Shown here: positions 11,501 through 23,890 of the stretch, in pieces | How positions within the stretch are numbered: position 1 is the stretch's first letter | Layout of the letters: every line of letters begins with the position of its first letter | NCBI GenBank assembly: GCA_028023455.1 | Contig: JAQFVV010012529.1 | Location: 2,542,001-2,606,000, forward strand | Length of the DNA: 64,000 nt | Reading direction: 5' to 3' | Origin: Epiperipatus broadwayi | Taxonomy: Eukaryota > Onychophora > Udeonychophora > Euonychophora > Peripatidae | The notes under the pieces: generated by a model | What the model saw: the letters and a program-made list of their open reading frames with translations, nothing else | Databases searched by the model: none | Told to the model about the DNA's origin: nothing | Made by a program: the position numbers and the translations under genes

Positions 11501-13209
11501 TTCAGCTGCATCCTATCCACAACTTCCAATTGATTTAGTTTCTTCTGAAACTAATGTGCTAAGTAAAGCTTATACATCTATAGATAGAGTAAATGAATTA
11601 GATTCTGGATTATATTCTTGGACTCGAACTACAGCTGTTTCAGCTGCAGAGGTTGATTCTGAGATAGATCTAAAATCGGAAGAAAATAAGCGCACATATT
11701 CTTTAAGTGAATTAGCCGCTCTTACTGAAGAAGCAAAAACTGAAGATAAAGATGAAGATGAGCATGAGGAAAGTGTGGATGAAACTGTCTTTAGCTCTGA
11801 ACCAAGTTACATCAGTTTCAGTCTTGATCAACACCCTTTAGAAGTTGTTGATAAGCAGCATCCAATAGCTGGTTTGTTTATTGAAGAAGTTGATTATTCA
11901 TATCCTGTTGATGATTCAATTCCACAATCTATAAAAACTTATGAAGTTTCTCAAGATTATTCTCATTATCAACCTAATGAAGAAGAATTAAGTTACGAAT
12001 ATCAGCAGGACTTGCAATATTCATACCAAGAACAAGAAGTAGTTCATGGGCAGCCTACAAGATGGGATGATGTTGAAGAAGAGGTAATGCCTGAACGTAT
12101 TAGTAAGGTTAAATTTGAAGAGGCAACTCTCACAACCATATCATATCTTCCTTCTTCAGATGAAACACATATTGAAGATGTTGCTGAGCAGATTGAATTA
12201 GAGGATGTTTCACAGAAAATTGAAGCTGTTGCAGACAGTACTCTAAGTTCTTATATTTATAGCATGCCATATGTTTATTCTCCAGAGACTCGGCCACCCC
12301 CACCTGAAGAAAGCCCTCCACCTCCCCCAGAAGAAAGTCCTTCTCCTCCTCCTGATGAAATTCTTTCTCCTCCACCACTTTTACCACAAGAATCACAACT
12401 TAGACCCATTCGCAAAGCACCACCTCCACCTCCTAGAAAAACTTCTGAATTTGACTCGTCATATGCTCAAAATTATTATGATTCTTCTAAATATGGCTAT
12501 GCTCCTTCTGATGTTTATTATCCTACTGATGGTTATGGTGATGCACCACCACCATCATCAACAGTTGGATCATTACAGTTAGCTGCACCTTCTGGACAAC
12601 TGACTGCTAGCTTTTTAAATTTATTTGATCCTGCAGCATCTACATTTGATTTTTCAAAATCTCAAACAAATGGATTGGAACGTGATTCAGAATTTCCTGC
12701 TCTAGAAACTCCTGATGTCAATGGTCAAAATTTATTTGAAGAAGTATTTTTACCGATGAAATTACCAACTGCAGCACCAGCTTCAGGTTTAAGTGATCAG
12801 TCACAACAACCTGTATCTGACATTTTTGAGACACTTCAGGAAATTCAAGGAGAACTTCCAGCTGCACCTACTCCACCAGCTGCTAAATTTGATGATTGGC
12901 CCACTGGAACATTTACTAGAAGAGATAGTGGTATTCGATTTCCACGTAAACAAGTCAGAACTGAATCTCAAGCTGACATTGATGATTTTATTGGTGGTCA
13001 GACAGAGGCTGTTTCTCAAGCAAAAGTAGTTCATGATGACTTGCTCAGTTTAGATGAACATCAAGCAAAAGAAGCTTCAAAATCTTATGATTATCAAGAA
13101 GAAAGCACTTTTCATGAAGGGAAACCAAAAAATGTATTTAAAGCATTGGCTGATATCAAACCGTGGAAAAAAAAGAAAAAGAAGTTTCATCCTAAACCAG
13201 TTAATTTGG
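8506..13209 (+). CDS. Giant coding exon of an endocytic-adaptor-like disordered protein (stonin/stoned-B-like?)
   Basis: A pyrimidine-rich acceptor (TTATAG, 8500-8505) opens the exon. The ATG at 8556 follows an in-frame TGA at 8538, so it is the likely start. The frame stays open until a strong donor, TTGG|GTAAGT, at 13209/13210, giving 1551 codons plus one base (phase 1). The protein is low-complexity: Ser/Glu-rich N-terminus, Lys/Glu-rich charged helix or coiled coil (about residues 262-402), long acidic middle, polyproline tract with a PPPPPRK SH3-type site (about 1246-1295), and a basic KPWKKKKKK end. Adaptor-type motifs are visible: WFDFCE (W602), PWVMFSE (W649), RWQAFE (W756) and the clathrin-box-like LLSLD (1496-1500). 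Stonin-2 binds the AP-2 alpha ear through WVxF motifs, so a stonin/StnB-like role in vesicle endocytosis is an inference. The diagnostic C-terminal mu-homology domain is not in this exon. Confidence 0.8.
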
Positions 13210-14314
13210 GTAAGTTATTTATATTGTTAATTATTTAATTTTTTTTTTTTTTTAGAAATTTTTAAGATAAAATGTGTTATCTATTATTATAGCAGTAAAT
13301 TTTGATTTCATAGAATTTGGTTTTTTTTTTTTTTTTGTGCTGTATATTTTATTGTTTCTTAATTGTGAGTTTTAATGTATATCACCAAATATTAAAATTA
13401 TACCTTGTTTTCAGAAATTAAAAAAAAAAAAAAAAGAAGAAGAAATAAACTTTTCATGAATTTATGAATTTAGTATAAGTAGTAGCATTTTTGAAATATG
13501 GGCAATAAATAAATTCAAAAATATTTTTGAAATTATAAGGTGTATAAATATATATCTAATACTTTTTCATTTTTTTTCCAAGTATAATGGTGATCACTGT
13601 TGTAGCTAACATGATGTCATTTTTACCAGTATTTCAGTAACATCACAATTATTTTTTTCAGAGAGATGGTCTAAAACCATTACCTGATAACCTTTTGCTA
13701 CAGGAATAGTTTTTGTATATGTTTTTATACATATGAAGAACTGAAAGGGAATATTATGATATCTTTGACCAAAGAAAATATTTGTATTAACATAATAATA
13801 ATATTTATTGCAAGTAGAAATAGGAAAATTGCATTGTGTGTTAACATTCAACCTAAATTTGATTTGTTAACTTACTTAGAAAGTTTAGACAGGATTTTTT
13901 ATTTATTTATTGGATAACAAATAATTTAGCTGACATGAAGTCAGTCCACTCATTGACATTTTTTTTCAAAGTCAGAAATTTTTTTATTGTTAAAGCTATC
14001 ATAATTCATCAAATTTATTAAATAAACATAAATAAATTAGTAAGTTTTAGACTGTTGCCATACATAATTAGTGTTTTGAAACAATAATAATTAATCAATA
14101 ATTTTAACAAATCCATGCTGCTACATATCTATAATGTTGCTTAATGTGTACTAATCAGCTGCAAATAATAATGCATATATGGTCTTGACTTGAGGTTTAA
14201 TTTCCCACTCTCATTTCTACGGGCCGACTTTATTTATCCAATATTTGCTTAAACAATAATAATATTAATACCGTAAAAAATAAATTTAAAATTAGACATT
14301 TTTGATTTCTACAG
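13210..14314 (+). other. Probable intron of the large gene
   Basis: It starts with GTAAGTTATT and ends with TTTGATTTCTACAG in front of the candidate second exon. It is AT-rich with poly-T and poly-A runs. A minus-strand open frame of 81 codons at 13606-13851 shows no motif, and I treat it as chance. Confidence 0.5.
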
Positions 14315-14366
14315 AAAATTGGCATTTATGGATGGACCATTCAGATAATATACCACTTTTAATAAT
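14315..14366 (+). CDS. Candidate second coding exon (52 nt) of the large gene
   Basis: It is bordered by the acceptor TTTGATTTCTACAG and a textbook donor, GTAAGTATAA. Joined to the phase-1 end of the preceding exon, the first two bases complete a codon and the frame stays open, reading about NWHLWMDHSDNIPLLI before leaving in phase 2. It is too short to show homology. The support is splice-site quality and phase only. Confidence 0.4.
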
Positions 14367-17097
14367 GTAAGTATAAATATGTTTTTCCATGATAAGCATA
14401 AAAAGGTTTTTGTAAATGGTTAATACAGTTTATTTTTCAAATTAAAGTTTAAAATATATACTAATGAAAGTAAAATTTATATTTATGAATGTTTTTTTTT
14501 TAAAAATATATATACAAAGATTTTAAGCCATATTTTAATTAATTGATGATACAGTAACATTAAGTTAAATCTTAGAAATACATCAATTTTATTCAAATTT
14601 AAACAAAATAGTATATTCTTTCTATCCAGTAACATATAGTAAAAAGAAAATCAAAATCATTATATCTTTAATCTGATTCATATGTTAAAATTATTTTTTA
14701 TATTAACAATTCTGCTATCATTTCCAAATTTTGTCAAAGAGATCTCAACGAAAGCAATTTATATTCATTTTTAGCTTTAGTAGTTTTTCTATTCATCTTG
14801 TCCATTATAATCAAAAATAAATAAGTAATGCATAATCATATCGATCCAATATAATAACTGTTTTAGATTCTCCACAGTGATTATAACATCACTCTTCTCC
14901 ACTAATCTACATTCGTATAGATATAGTTATCAAATATAATCCAGTTCATACATTGCAATTCTTTGTATTATATATTCTCACCTTTGCTGGACATTTTGCT
15001 GTCTCTCCACATTTAAAAAAATGTTTCACTCAATCATTACCAGCATTCAGAAAACAATCATATTTGCTGTTTTATTTTAAGATGAGACATAATATGCTCA
15101 TAATGTAAAAACTATCTTCTTACTCCAAGAAAATCATTTACATTACATCCACCTCAATATATATATATATTGTACCGAAGTACATTGATATTTAATTAAT
15201 TGTATGAGTCTTATGTTTTAAAATATAAAAATTTAAAATTAAGAGAATAAAATGTAAAAACTAAAGAGTAGGGGGGAGGGGGAATTTGTTATTAAATAAA
15301 ATAAACTGTAAACGCTGTTTAAAATAATAATATTTTTTTTTGTTTAAAAGAAAAAAAAACGTCTTGTAATAAAAAAATGATTTAATATTCTTTAAATGAA
15401 TTTATAATAAAATAATAAAGAAATTTTGTTTTATCTTATAATAAAATAATTAAATATGTGTGTATGTAATTTTTAATAAAAAATAGACGCAAAAGATGAT
15501 TTAATTTCACGAGACTAAGGACGCTGCTGCTAATAAAGTTTTTCATTGTTTAAAACAGTATAAATAGCTCAACATTTTATTATTCTGGGTCTGACTTTTT
15601 CATTTTAATAAAATATTTTTTGAAGTAATATCTCTAAAAATGTTGCATTGTTAAAACCAATGTGGTGTGCAGTTGACCAAAGCCACTCTACGCATTTAAG
15701 ACCTGCAATTAGTTCAGAAAGTGTTCATGTTTAACTAGACTAAATGAACAACGGAATGCGGGTATGCCAAACCAGCCACAAAAATCATACCATGTCACAG
15801 GATCTACGGAGGAGTCATTTTACCGGTCATCGATGAGTTTAAAAATAATTCCATTATGCTGTTTCCGTCATATTAAAAAGATCCTAGATAATTATTTGAC
15901 TTTGATATCTTAACATTCCCGATTTCTTCTTAAAATAAAAGATAGACTTTATTAAAAGAACTTTGAACTTTATGAATTAAACTTAAAAAAAAAAGAATAA
16001 ACTTTAAACTTCAAAAGATAATATTTGCAATAATAAAAATAAGTAAAAGCAGTTTCTATTATTAAATAATATTTTGAAACAATGGCATGCACGTATGTGT
16101 GATTTGATTTTTTTTTTAAAAAAAAGATAAATAAAATATAATGTAATATGTATAATTTATTTGCTAAAGTAATATATTAAAATGCTTTATTTTAATCTTT
16201 AAAAAAGAAGTGTGTGTGTTTCATTATAAGATAAAACGATTAATTTATTTTAAATAAAAAAAACACTTAAATTATTTTTCTTAAAATATTTATGTTTATT
16301 TTGATACGTGCGGGTAAGTATAAATATTTATTTTCTTAACAAAAGTAGGAGGGAAAAAATCTAATTATTAATAATAGTATTTCAGAAAAGATTCGCTAAG
16401 TTAAATCTATGAATGTTTTGGCATTCAGTATAATGTTGTTATTATTGGTTTTAAAGGATTGAAGTATTATTTTGAATGGTTCGGGGAATAATTATTGTTT
16501 TTTTTAAAAGTAGTAGTAGTTTAGAGGGGGTGTTTTTTTTGTTTGTCTATTAGTGGGTGGTTGGAAACCGATTGAGCTAGCGGGAATTTTCAGGTACCAA
16601 ATTGTACTAATCAGATAGACATGCTAATTCTAATGTAATTAGCTGGCACCTAAGGGATTTTTCTTCCTTCTTTAAAAAATAAAAATAAAGTGTTTATTTG
16701 ATTGGTGTATATCTGGTAGTCGAGTGTTGAATGTTATTGGTAGTTCGCTATTGATGATAGTTGACACTTTACCTGAAAACCAACCATTTTCTGGAAGGGA
16801 AGTTTAGGAGGACAAAGTATAATAAAATATTAATTAATATTTTTTATTTGTCGATGGTTGTTGTTGTTTCCCGTAGTTTAATTATAAATTTTAAGTGGTA
16901 ATTTATTGTTCAGAATAGGCGGTTGGTTCAATATATATATATTATTGATATTAATTATAAAAATGCATTATTTAATTCTAATAGCTTAATAAATTAAATA
17001 TCTTTGTGATTTAATTATTATATCATAAAATTGCAGATAATGAAATATTTCCTTTTTTAAAAAAAAATCCATATATATTATATAAATCTTTATCTTT
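14367..17097. other. AT-rich non-coding stretch, possibly intron
   Basis: I found no further exon that continues the phase-2 end at 14366. The stretch is AT-rich with poly-A/T runs. About 15640-15840 is less AT-rich but has stops in all frames. 16617-16661 repeats a motif found at 3242-3284. Confidence 0.4.
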
Positions 17098-20000
17098 AAT
17101 GGCTGGAAAAGAGAACAAGTAATCAAAACTTATTTGATTCATCTTTAAGATCTTAAAGAAATCAAGCATGGTAATTTCTTAATGTCTATTCTATATGATT
17201 GTTTTGTTATACCTATTATTTTATGTAATTATTCATAAGGTAAACAAAAATGAACAGGCTGCTCACCAGCATGCATTGAACAATGTGGGAATTTTACAGA
17301 CTTATTATTTTTCACTTTAAGATCAAGAAACACTATGGTTTTTTCTCTCAATTGCCTGATAATTCCTATTTAAATCATTAGTTGGGTTTTTGTAATAACA
17401 GGGTGCATGTGTGAATGAATGCTCTTTTTTTTTTTTTTATGTTGGCAGAGGATCCTAGAAATCTCCTGACTGTGATTCCAAGGCTGCCAGTTTATATTGA
17501 CATTTTATTTAATTATCTATAACTGTAGACTACTTTCTAGTGAAGAAATATTGCATGGATTGTATAATATTAAATTGGGCATTGTCAAAATTTATATTAT
17601 AAGAAAAAATAAAACAATGGATTTAAAAAATGGAGTATGACTTTTTATTTAACTATCTATAACTGTAGATCACTTTCAAGTGAAGAAATATTGTGTAGAT
17701 TGTAAAATATTAAATTGGACTTTGTCAAAATTTATAAAGTTATAAAAAAAATAAAACAATTGATTTCACGCATTTCACTATAAATCCACAAATATTTGAG
17801 GCACTAGTGGAATTAGATTCTTTATAAATAAAAATTGGAAAAAACAACATTGTGGAGATTGGTAGTAGTATATCAGATAGAATAGCAAGATTAAAAAAGG
17901 TCCCAACAAATTCTCAATGTGATGAAAAAAACAGATAGTTGTACAAAATATTTTTCATTACATTTAATGTCATTTATAATTGTCATAAGACTTTAAGAGT
18001 AGGATTGGAATAGATTGAAATATGAAAGTACTATGATTTGAATTTGATTACTGAAAGAGACCATAGACTTATAGAATTTTTAGAAAAAGAAAACCTTTAT
18101 ATTATGATGAATTTCTTCTTTAAGTAAAATATTAAATGGAAATGGATGTGTAAGTATCCAAATGAATGGAACGGATAGCAGAATTAGATTATGTTCTGAG
18201 CAAGAGAAAAAATATGTTTCAAGATTGAAATGTTTTTAATGAATTCCACACAAGAGATGATAATCTACTAGTAATCTGTAAAATATATGTCAAAGCATAA
18301 GTAAAGAGACAAAAACTATTAAGAAAGACCCTATTAACAGTTGATATTTCTAATCTTCAGAAATTATTTTAATAAGTTTAAATTAGAACTTACAAATCAT
18401 TTCCCAATATTAACAGACTTTGAAGATGATTCAGACTTGAATGAGATCAATAAAAAGACAACTGATACTCTATTAAGAACTGTTATACATATAGCTTGTC
18501 CAAAAACCAGCAATTTAATAATAAATTTTCAAATGAAATAAGACAATGTATGAAGAAAAGAAAGAGTATGAAAAATATTTAAGAATGATTCATTTAAAAG
18601 AATTGAATTTCTAGAAATCCGTAAAAAGGTATAAAAAATGATGAAAGATGATATAAGAAAACATTGCTGTGAATTGGCAAATAAAGCTATAGGCGAGAAT
18701 AAAAGTCATAAATGTTTAAAATAATACCTTGGTATTGGAAGAAAAATGATTTCAGCAATAAAAAGAAAAGATGGTATTATTATTAAAAGAGGATGATATC
18801 ATGAAGCACATAGAAGGGTTCTATTCTATAATTACAATGTCTTCTGAATTGCTAAGCATTTTAAATGAAGAAATGAGATATGTAATTAAATCTATAAAGA
18901 AGGGAAAGTTCCAGGAAATGATGGAATTATTATTAATATCTTAAAACAAGTAATGATGAAATAATGGAAGTATTGACTAAACTATATACAAAATGTTTAT
19001 AGGATGAAAAATGAAATAGTTGAAAAATATATTAGTAATGTTGATATTTAAGAAAGATGAAAAAGAAGAGTTGTATGCAAGATAGATAATTACAAAATTG
19101 TTTATAGCAAACTTTGAACTCAAACTAACCAAATAAAATAAATTAAAGTTAAAAGTGATTTTAATAAATATTAAAGAGAAATAATGAGTACAAATTATTA
19201 TATTTGAATATATAGATTATAAAAAGGCATTTGTTTCTAAGAGTATTTCCATGATGATTAAATTTTGGGGCTATCAAAGTGACACAATATTATCATATTT
19301 TGAAGACTATTTATTAAAATGTAGTAGTAGTGATTAGATTAATGACGTTAAGAAGATTAACATTGATATGAGGGCACAAAATAATATTTCTAAATTTTCA
19401 AAACTTTTTAGAGCAGTTTTATGAGAAATATTTTGTGGTTTAAAGTAGAGATATGAAGAGAATGAAAGTAAATGGAGATTATTTGAGTCATTTAAATTTT
19501 GTACATGATATGGTTGTTTTTATAGATAATGCTTCAGCGCTTGATGAAATGTTGCAAGAGTTATTGGGTGAAAACAAGAAAATAGAACTATAGATAAATG
19601 CTAAAAAGATTAAAATAGTATTCTTTGGATTTTCAAATAATAATAAATTAAAAAAAATTATCATCATGAATTAGAAAAAAGAACAATTACATATACCTTA
19701 GTCAGATTATTAATACAGATGGAAACATAATGAAGAGAATTATCATAGGTGTAAATTTGAATAGAGTGCTTTTGAAATAATTTAATATTAAAAGGAAATA
19801 CACCTATGTACTTATAGAGGATAGATATATTTTACTACAGCTTGATTATTTATGGATCTGAGTCATGTATGCTTATTAAAAGTGCAGTGCAAAGACTTCT
19901 AACTACATGATGAGGTATGGAGAAATGTATTTTGGAAATAAGGAGGGGGGGATCAAATATGAAATATATGGGTGAAATAGAAAATATCACTAACATCATT

Positions 20001-20218
20001 GAAATATTAAAAAGACTGAAATGGACCTGGACTAAATAAATTGCTAGAAGATGTGACAATAGATAGGCAATAAAGAGCTAAAAAAAGAGCACATGTGAGA
20101 TGGATGAGTGAGATAAGAAAATGTGTTGGAGAAATATGAAAAAGAGATGTAGATTGGAGAATTTAGATTAAATTGATAAACAGTTGGTGGACAGTTATTG
20201 AAAATGATGATTACAATT
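17098..20218 (+). mobile_element. Decayed RTE-type LINE, copy A
   Basis: This aligns in order with the better copy at 59.8-63.1 kb. It shares the 5' leader (GCTGCTCACCA, AAGATCAAGAAACAC), the endonuclease start (CTGTAGATCACTTTCAAGTG), the linker ([12 protein letters not shown]), reverse transcriptase remnants (AGTTCCAGGAAATGATGGAA) and the C-terminal wing ending in AATGATGATTACA. Stops, indels and frameshifts occur throughout, so it is an old non-functional insertion. A stretch near the endonuclease start is duplicated in tandem at 17499-17772. The element belongs to the APE-endonuclease LINEs of the RTE group, which encode one endonuclease/reverse-transcriptase protein. Only short frames remain, the longest at 18341-18541. 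Confidence 0.85.
17499..17772 (+). repeat. 140-bp tandem duplication inside LINE copy A
   Basis: The units 17499-17638 and 17639-17772 both run from a TTTTATTTAA(T/C)TATCTATAACTG start through AGTGAAGAAATATTG to a poly-A-rich AATAAAACAAT end. The second unit is closer to the intact LINE (GATCACTTTCAAGTGAAG). The other copies have this region once, so the duplication arose after insertion. Confidence 0.8.
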
Positions 20219-20907
20219 AATGTTTGAAATTTTTGATAATTTTTTCTTTTATTTTAATTACATTTATTTATGAAATATGTATATTGAAATCAATGCTAGT
20301 TTATTTAAAATATTGAAAGTAAAGATCATTACCAAATGGAAAATTACCCATTAACAAAATAAATTTAATTAATGTGAACTATAATTAAATTTAATGAGTC
20401 AAAACGGAACTAATCGCATTGAGAATAAATTCTGAAATACTCCAGAAATAACAAAACAAGTGAAAAGGATAAAACCTGTAGCAGAACAGAAAACTTTGTT
20501 TTTTTTTTTTTTTCATTTGGAAACCAATTGAAGCAGCAAAAGAAAACAGCCAGAGACATTTTTTCCCAGGAACTCAACTCCTATAGATCACCAAGCCGTC
20601 TAGAGACTTTGAAACAAATTGCCAGCATCTTATTATGTTTTAGTACACCTCAAGAGCTGCAAAGATTAAGGTAATAGAAATCTACTTGCTATTTTATATG
20701 TATCTAGTATGGGATATAATGTTAGTCCATAATTAAATGAGTGCTGTTCATTTTATTAACTTTTATATATATAATATTAGAAAGTAAATCAATAAGTACT
20801 GTTCATTTTATTAATTTTTGTATATATATAACACTAGACAGTAAATACTGTTCATTTATTAACTTTAATTATCTGGTAAAATGAAAATACACACAATTTG
20901 AATTATG
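20219..20907. other. AT-rich spacer with a short tandem repeat; probably includes split LTR sequence
   Basis: No gene. A tandem of two and a half units (about 50-55 bp, starting CTGTTCATTTTATTAA) lies at 20742-20866. The last 15 bases (TTTGAATTATGTAT region) match sequence just upstream of the LTR remnant at 34.2 kb, so part of this spacer is probably the left half of the gypsy LTR interrupted at 20908. Confidence 0.45.
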
Positions 20908-21126
20908 TATACACCTGGGTCTCTTTTTACGCGGACTTATTTAACATGATTTTGAAGTTACGCGATTTGTCTTTCACTGGAAGTCGAAGTCCGATAATGC
21001 GCTATTACTTTAATTTCAGATTTTTCTTCACTATTGATAAATATGTAAGGTTTAATACGCTTGACGTATATAGTGAAATTAAATTCATAAAAAATTACAC
21101 TAATATTTCTTAAGGCTAAGCGCTTT

Positions 21127-23518
21127 CAGAGCATTCGACTCCATATTCATAGCCAGCCTCCAAATGTAATAATTTATGCAAATCTATGCAAGCTCATTTA
21201 TATTGTCCATCTCTTTGATATAGAAAAGCATGTATCCTTCCTGTTTATTGCCTTCAAGTCTCTTGCTATATACCATGCTTCTTTCACCTTCCTTTTGATG
21301 TCATTTCTTTCAGTGGAAACTATTTCAGCATATGCAGGTTCAAATTCATGATTAGCCTCTTTTTGGTGGTGTACAAATACTGAGCTGCCCTCATTTCTGT
21401 TTAATACTCTTTTGTATAAGTATTTGTGTTGAGCTACTCTATTGTTCATAGTGGCCCGGGTCTCTCCGTAGTATACTGCTCCGCAGTTAGCCTGAGGGCA
21501 TGTCATTTTGTACACCACATGTGGAGTAGTTTGTATATCAATCTTATCCTTAGAGTTGTTAATAATTCTATTAGTGTTAGGAGGGGTTCGAAAACCTACT
21601 GTGAATTCAGTCTGTAATTTTTTGACTAGTTCTTTTGTAATATTAGGTATATATGGCAGACATATAAGTTGTTTATTGTCCTTTCTTGGTTTATTTATGT
21701 TTTCATAAAATGTTTTGATTCTTTTATTGATGGTTACAAAATCGTAAACAACCTTCATTAGATCACTAATATACTTGTTAATATTTATCCTTCTATCCTC
21801 TTCATATTTGCATAAATGGTAATTCCTGAACAAGAAGGCAGAAAGCCCTGCCAATTTGTGGGCTTTGGGAGTTTTGGAGTTAGTATGGATGTATCCTCTA
21901 ATGTTTAGTGGTTTTACTTTCATATTGTAATTAAAACATCTGTGCCTTCTCTTAATTATTAAGTCCAAGTAAGTAATTGTATTCAACTCATTCTCTTCAG
22001 TGCAGTTAAATATCAAGATAGTGTGTGCCTGCATTTCATCCAGAATGGCTGTTATTATTATTTTAGGTGCTGCGATGAATATGTCATCTACATACCTACA
22101 ATAAATTATTCCATGTACTTGTTCTTGGAACTATCATATAACCTGTTTTTCAAAATAACTGATAACAATACTAGATACAATGCCACTCATGGGGAGTCCC
22201 ATGGGCCATCCATTATTCATCCTATACCATTTATATTCAAACATCGCCAGTATATTTTCGTCTAACCATTCCATAAAGTCAATAATAAATTCTATCTTTT
22301 GTTCAGGACAGTGATTATTTTGAAGCTCTTCTTTAATTATCCTAATTGAACCTTTTCTATTTATTGATCCATAGAGTTGATATATCTATGGCAGGGCAGC
22401 TATTTTGAAATAGTCCTCAATGGCTGCGTCTTTGATTAAATCAACAAACTCAAACGAAGATTTTATAGTATAATTGCCAAATCCTATCAAGTCTATTAAC
22501 CATGAATTTATTAATTTTGCAGTGTTTGCATAATGTGCACCTCCAAAATCAACCATTAGCCTTAATGGAATTCCTTGCTTGTGCATTTTGGCATTTGCAA
22601 ACATCCGTGGTTGTGATGTGGCAGAAGGATATATTTTATTATATTCAGCTTGATTGATCCCTTTATTTTGTGTTTGCGTAGGACCAAAGAAATAAACTTT
22701 TCTCTGTTCATTCTATTGTTAAATTCAGCTGTTAATTCAAAGCCTAATTTTTGAATTTGTATTTTCATCTTTTCTTTATATTCTTCTTCATCCATTATTA
22801 CAAAACGATTGCCTTTGTCTTCTTTAATACAAATGATTTTATTTTCATTAAAGAACTTTTTTGCATTCTTAACTTTATTGTTCCAGCCATTACTTTCAGT
22901 ATTCAATTTCTTATCTCTAATAATCTTATTAATCTCATGAACAACAGTATCTCTCATTGGATAATTTATTAGAGCTGCTTCTGTCTCTGCAATTATTTCC
23001 ATTTTGGGTTGATTCCATCCTCCTCCTACGAATTTAGGTCCAAAATTCAAGATCGATCTAATTTCAGCCGAAGGTCTGACACTAGATAAATTAACATACG
23101 TGTCTTCTACATCTATCATAGTTAAAACAACATTTTGTTTGTTAGCTAAAAACTTCAATTTATTTACGAATTTCTTCTCTAATCTTTTTTCAATATTATT
23201 ACATTTATTTACAATCCATAGCGGCTCGGGCGTTATTGACGTAATCTTAAACAGACATTTCTTATTATTATTTAACGCCTTCCTGCAATTGCTAATAATC
23301 CAGCTTAATAATTTACACTGTAAAATACGAATGACAACATCAACATTATGTATAGATCTATTTACTCTAATTCTACAACAATTAGGTATAATATTCGCTT
23401 GCTTACAATTTTGCAAAAAACAAACACGTTGTTGAAAAGTTCTAATTAGCGTGTCTAATTTTAAACAAAGAGCATTCGACTCCATATTCATAGCCTCCAA
23501 ATCTAATAATTTATGCAA
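21127..23518 (-). pseudogene. Penelope-like element: reverse transcriptase plus GIY-YIG endonuclease, broken
   Basis: Penelope elements encode a telomerase-related reverse transcriptase followed by a GIY-YIG endonuclease. On the minus strand the N-terminal part (ATG at 23518, open to 22562) leads into RT motifs: AKMHKQGIPLR (about 22570), FEFVDLIKD (about 22440), MGLPMSG (22183-22203) and the catalytic CRYVDDIF (YVDD at 22083-22094). The C-terminal frame 22034-21198 carries the GIY-YIG part, VYKMTCP ... VYYGET, with a Cys-pair linker and NNRVAQHK, then a basic tail ending KRWTI. Frameshifts near 22600 and 22390 and stops near 22120 split the protein, so it is inactive as it stands. The first residues of the N-terminal frame are also found beyond the C-terminus (pseudo-LTR). 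Confidence 0.88.
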
Positions 23519-23890
23519 ATCTATGCAAGCTCATTTATATTGTCCATCTCTTTGATATAGAAAAGCATGTATCCTTCCTGTTTATTGCCTTCAAGTCTCT
23601 TGCTATATACCATGCTTCTTTCACTTTCCTTTTGATGTCATTTCTCTCAGTGGAAACTATTTCAGCACATACAGGTTTAAATTCATGATTAGTCTCTTTT
23701 TGGTGGTCTACAAATACTGAGCTGCCCTCATTTCTGTTTAATACTCTTTTGTATAAGTATTTGTGTTGAGCTACTCTATTGTTCATAGTGGCCCAGATCT
23801 CACCATAGTATACTGCTCCGCAGTTAGCCTGAGGGCATGTCATTTTGTACACCACATGTGGAGTAGTTTGTATATCAATCTTATCTTTTA
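23467..23890 (-). repeat. Penelope pseudo-LTR: partial tandem copy of the GIY-YIG end
   Basis: This nearly repeats 21127-21545 in the same orientation: GAGCATTCGACTCCATATTC, the KRWTI C-terminus and the GIY-YIG box (VYKMTCPQANCG ... YYGE) follow in the same order. Homology stops at 23889 after ATCAATCTTATC. A partial copy placed head-to-tail in front of a fuller copy is the arrangement called a pseudo-LTR in Penelope-like elements. The open frame 23906-23535 covers this partial endonuclease. Confidence 0.88.

Noticed and set aside
13606-13851. 81-codon minus-strand open frame
   Set aside because: No motif, AT-driven, lies in a likely intron, no splice or conservation argument.
20898-21113. 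71-codon plus-strand open frame
   Set aside because: It overlaps the left TIR of the DNA element and has no protein motif.
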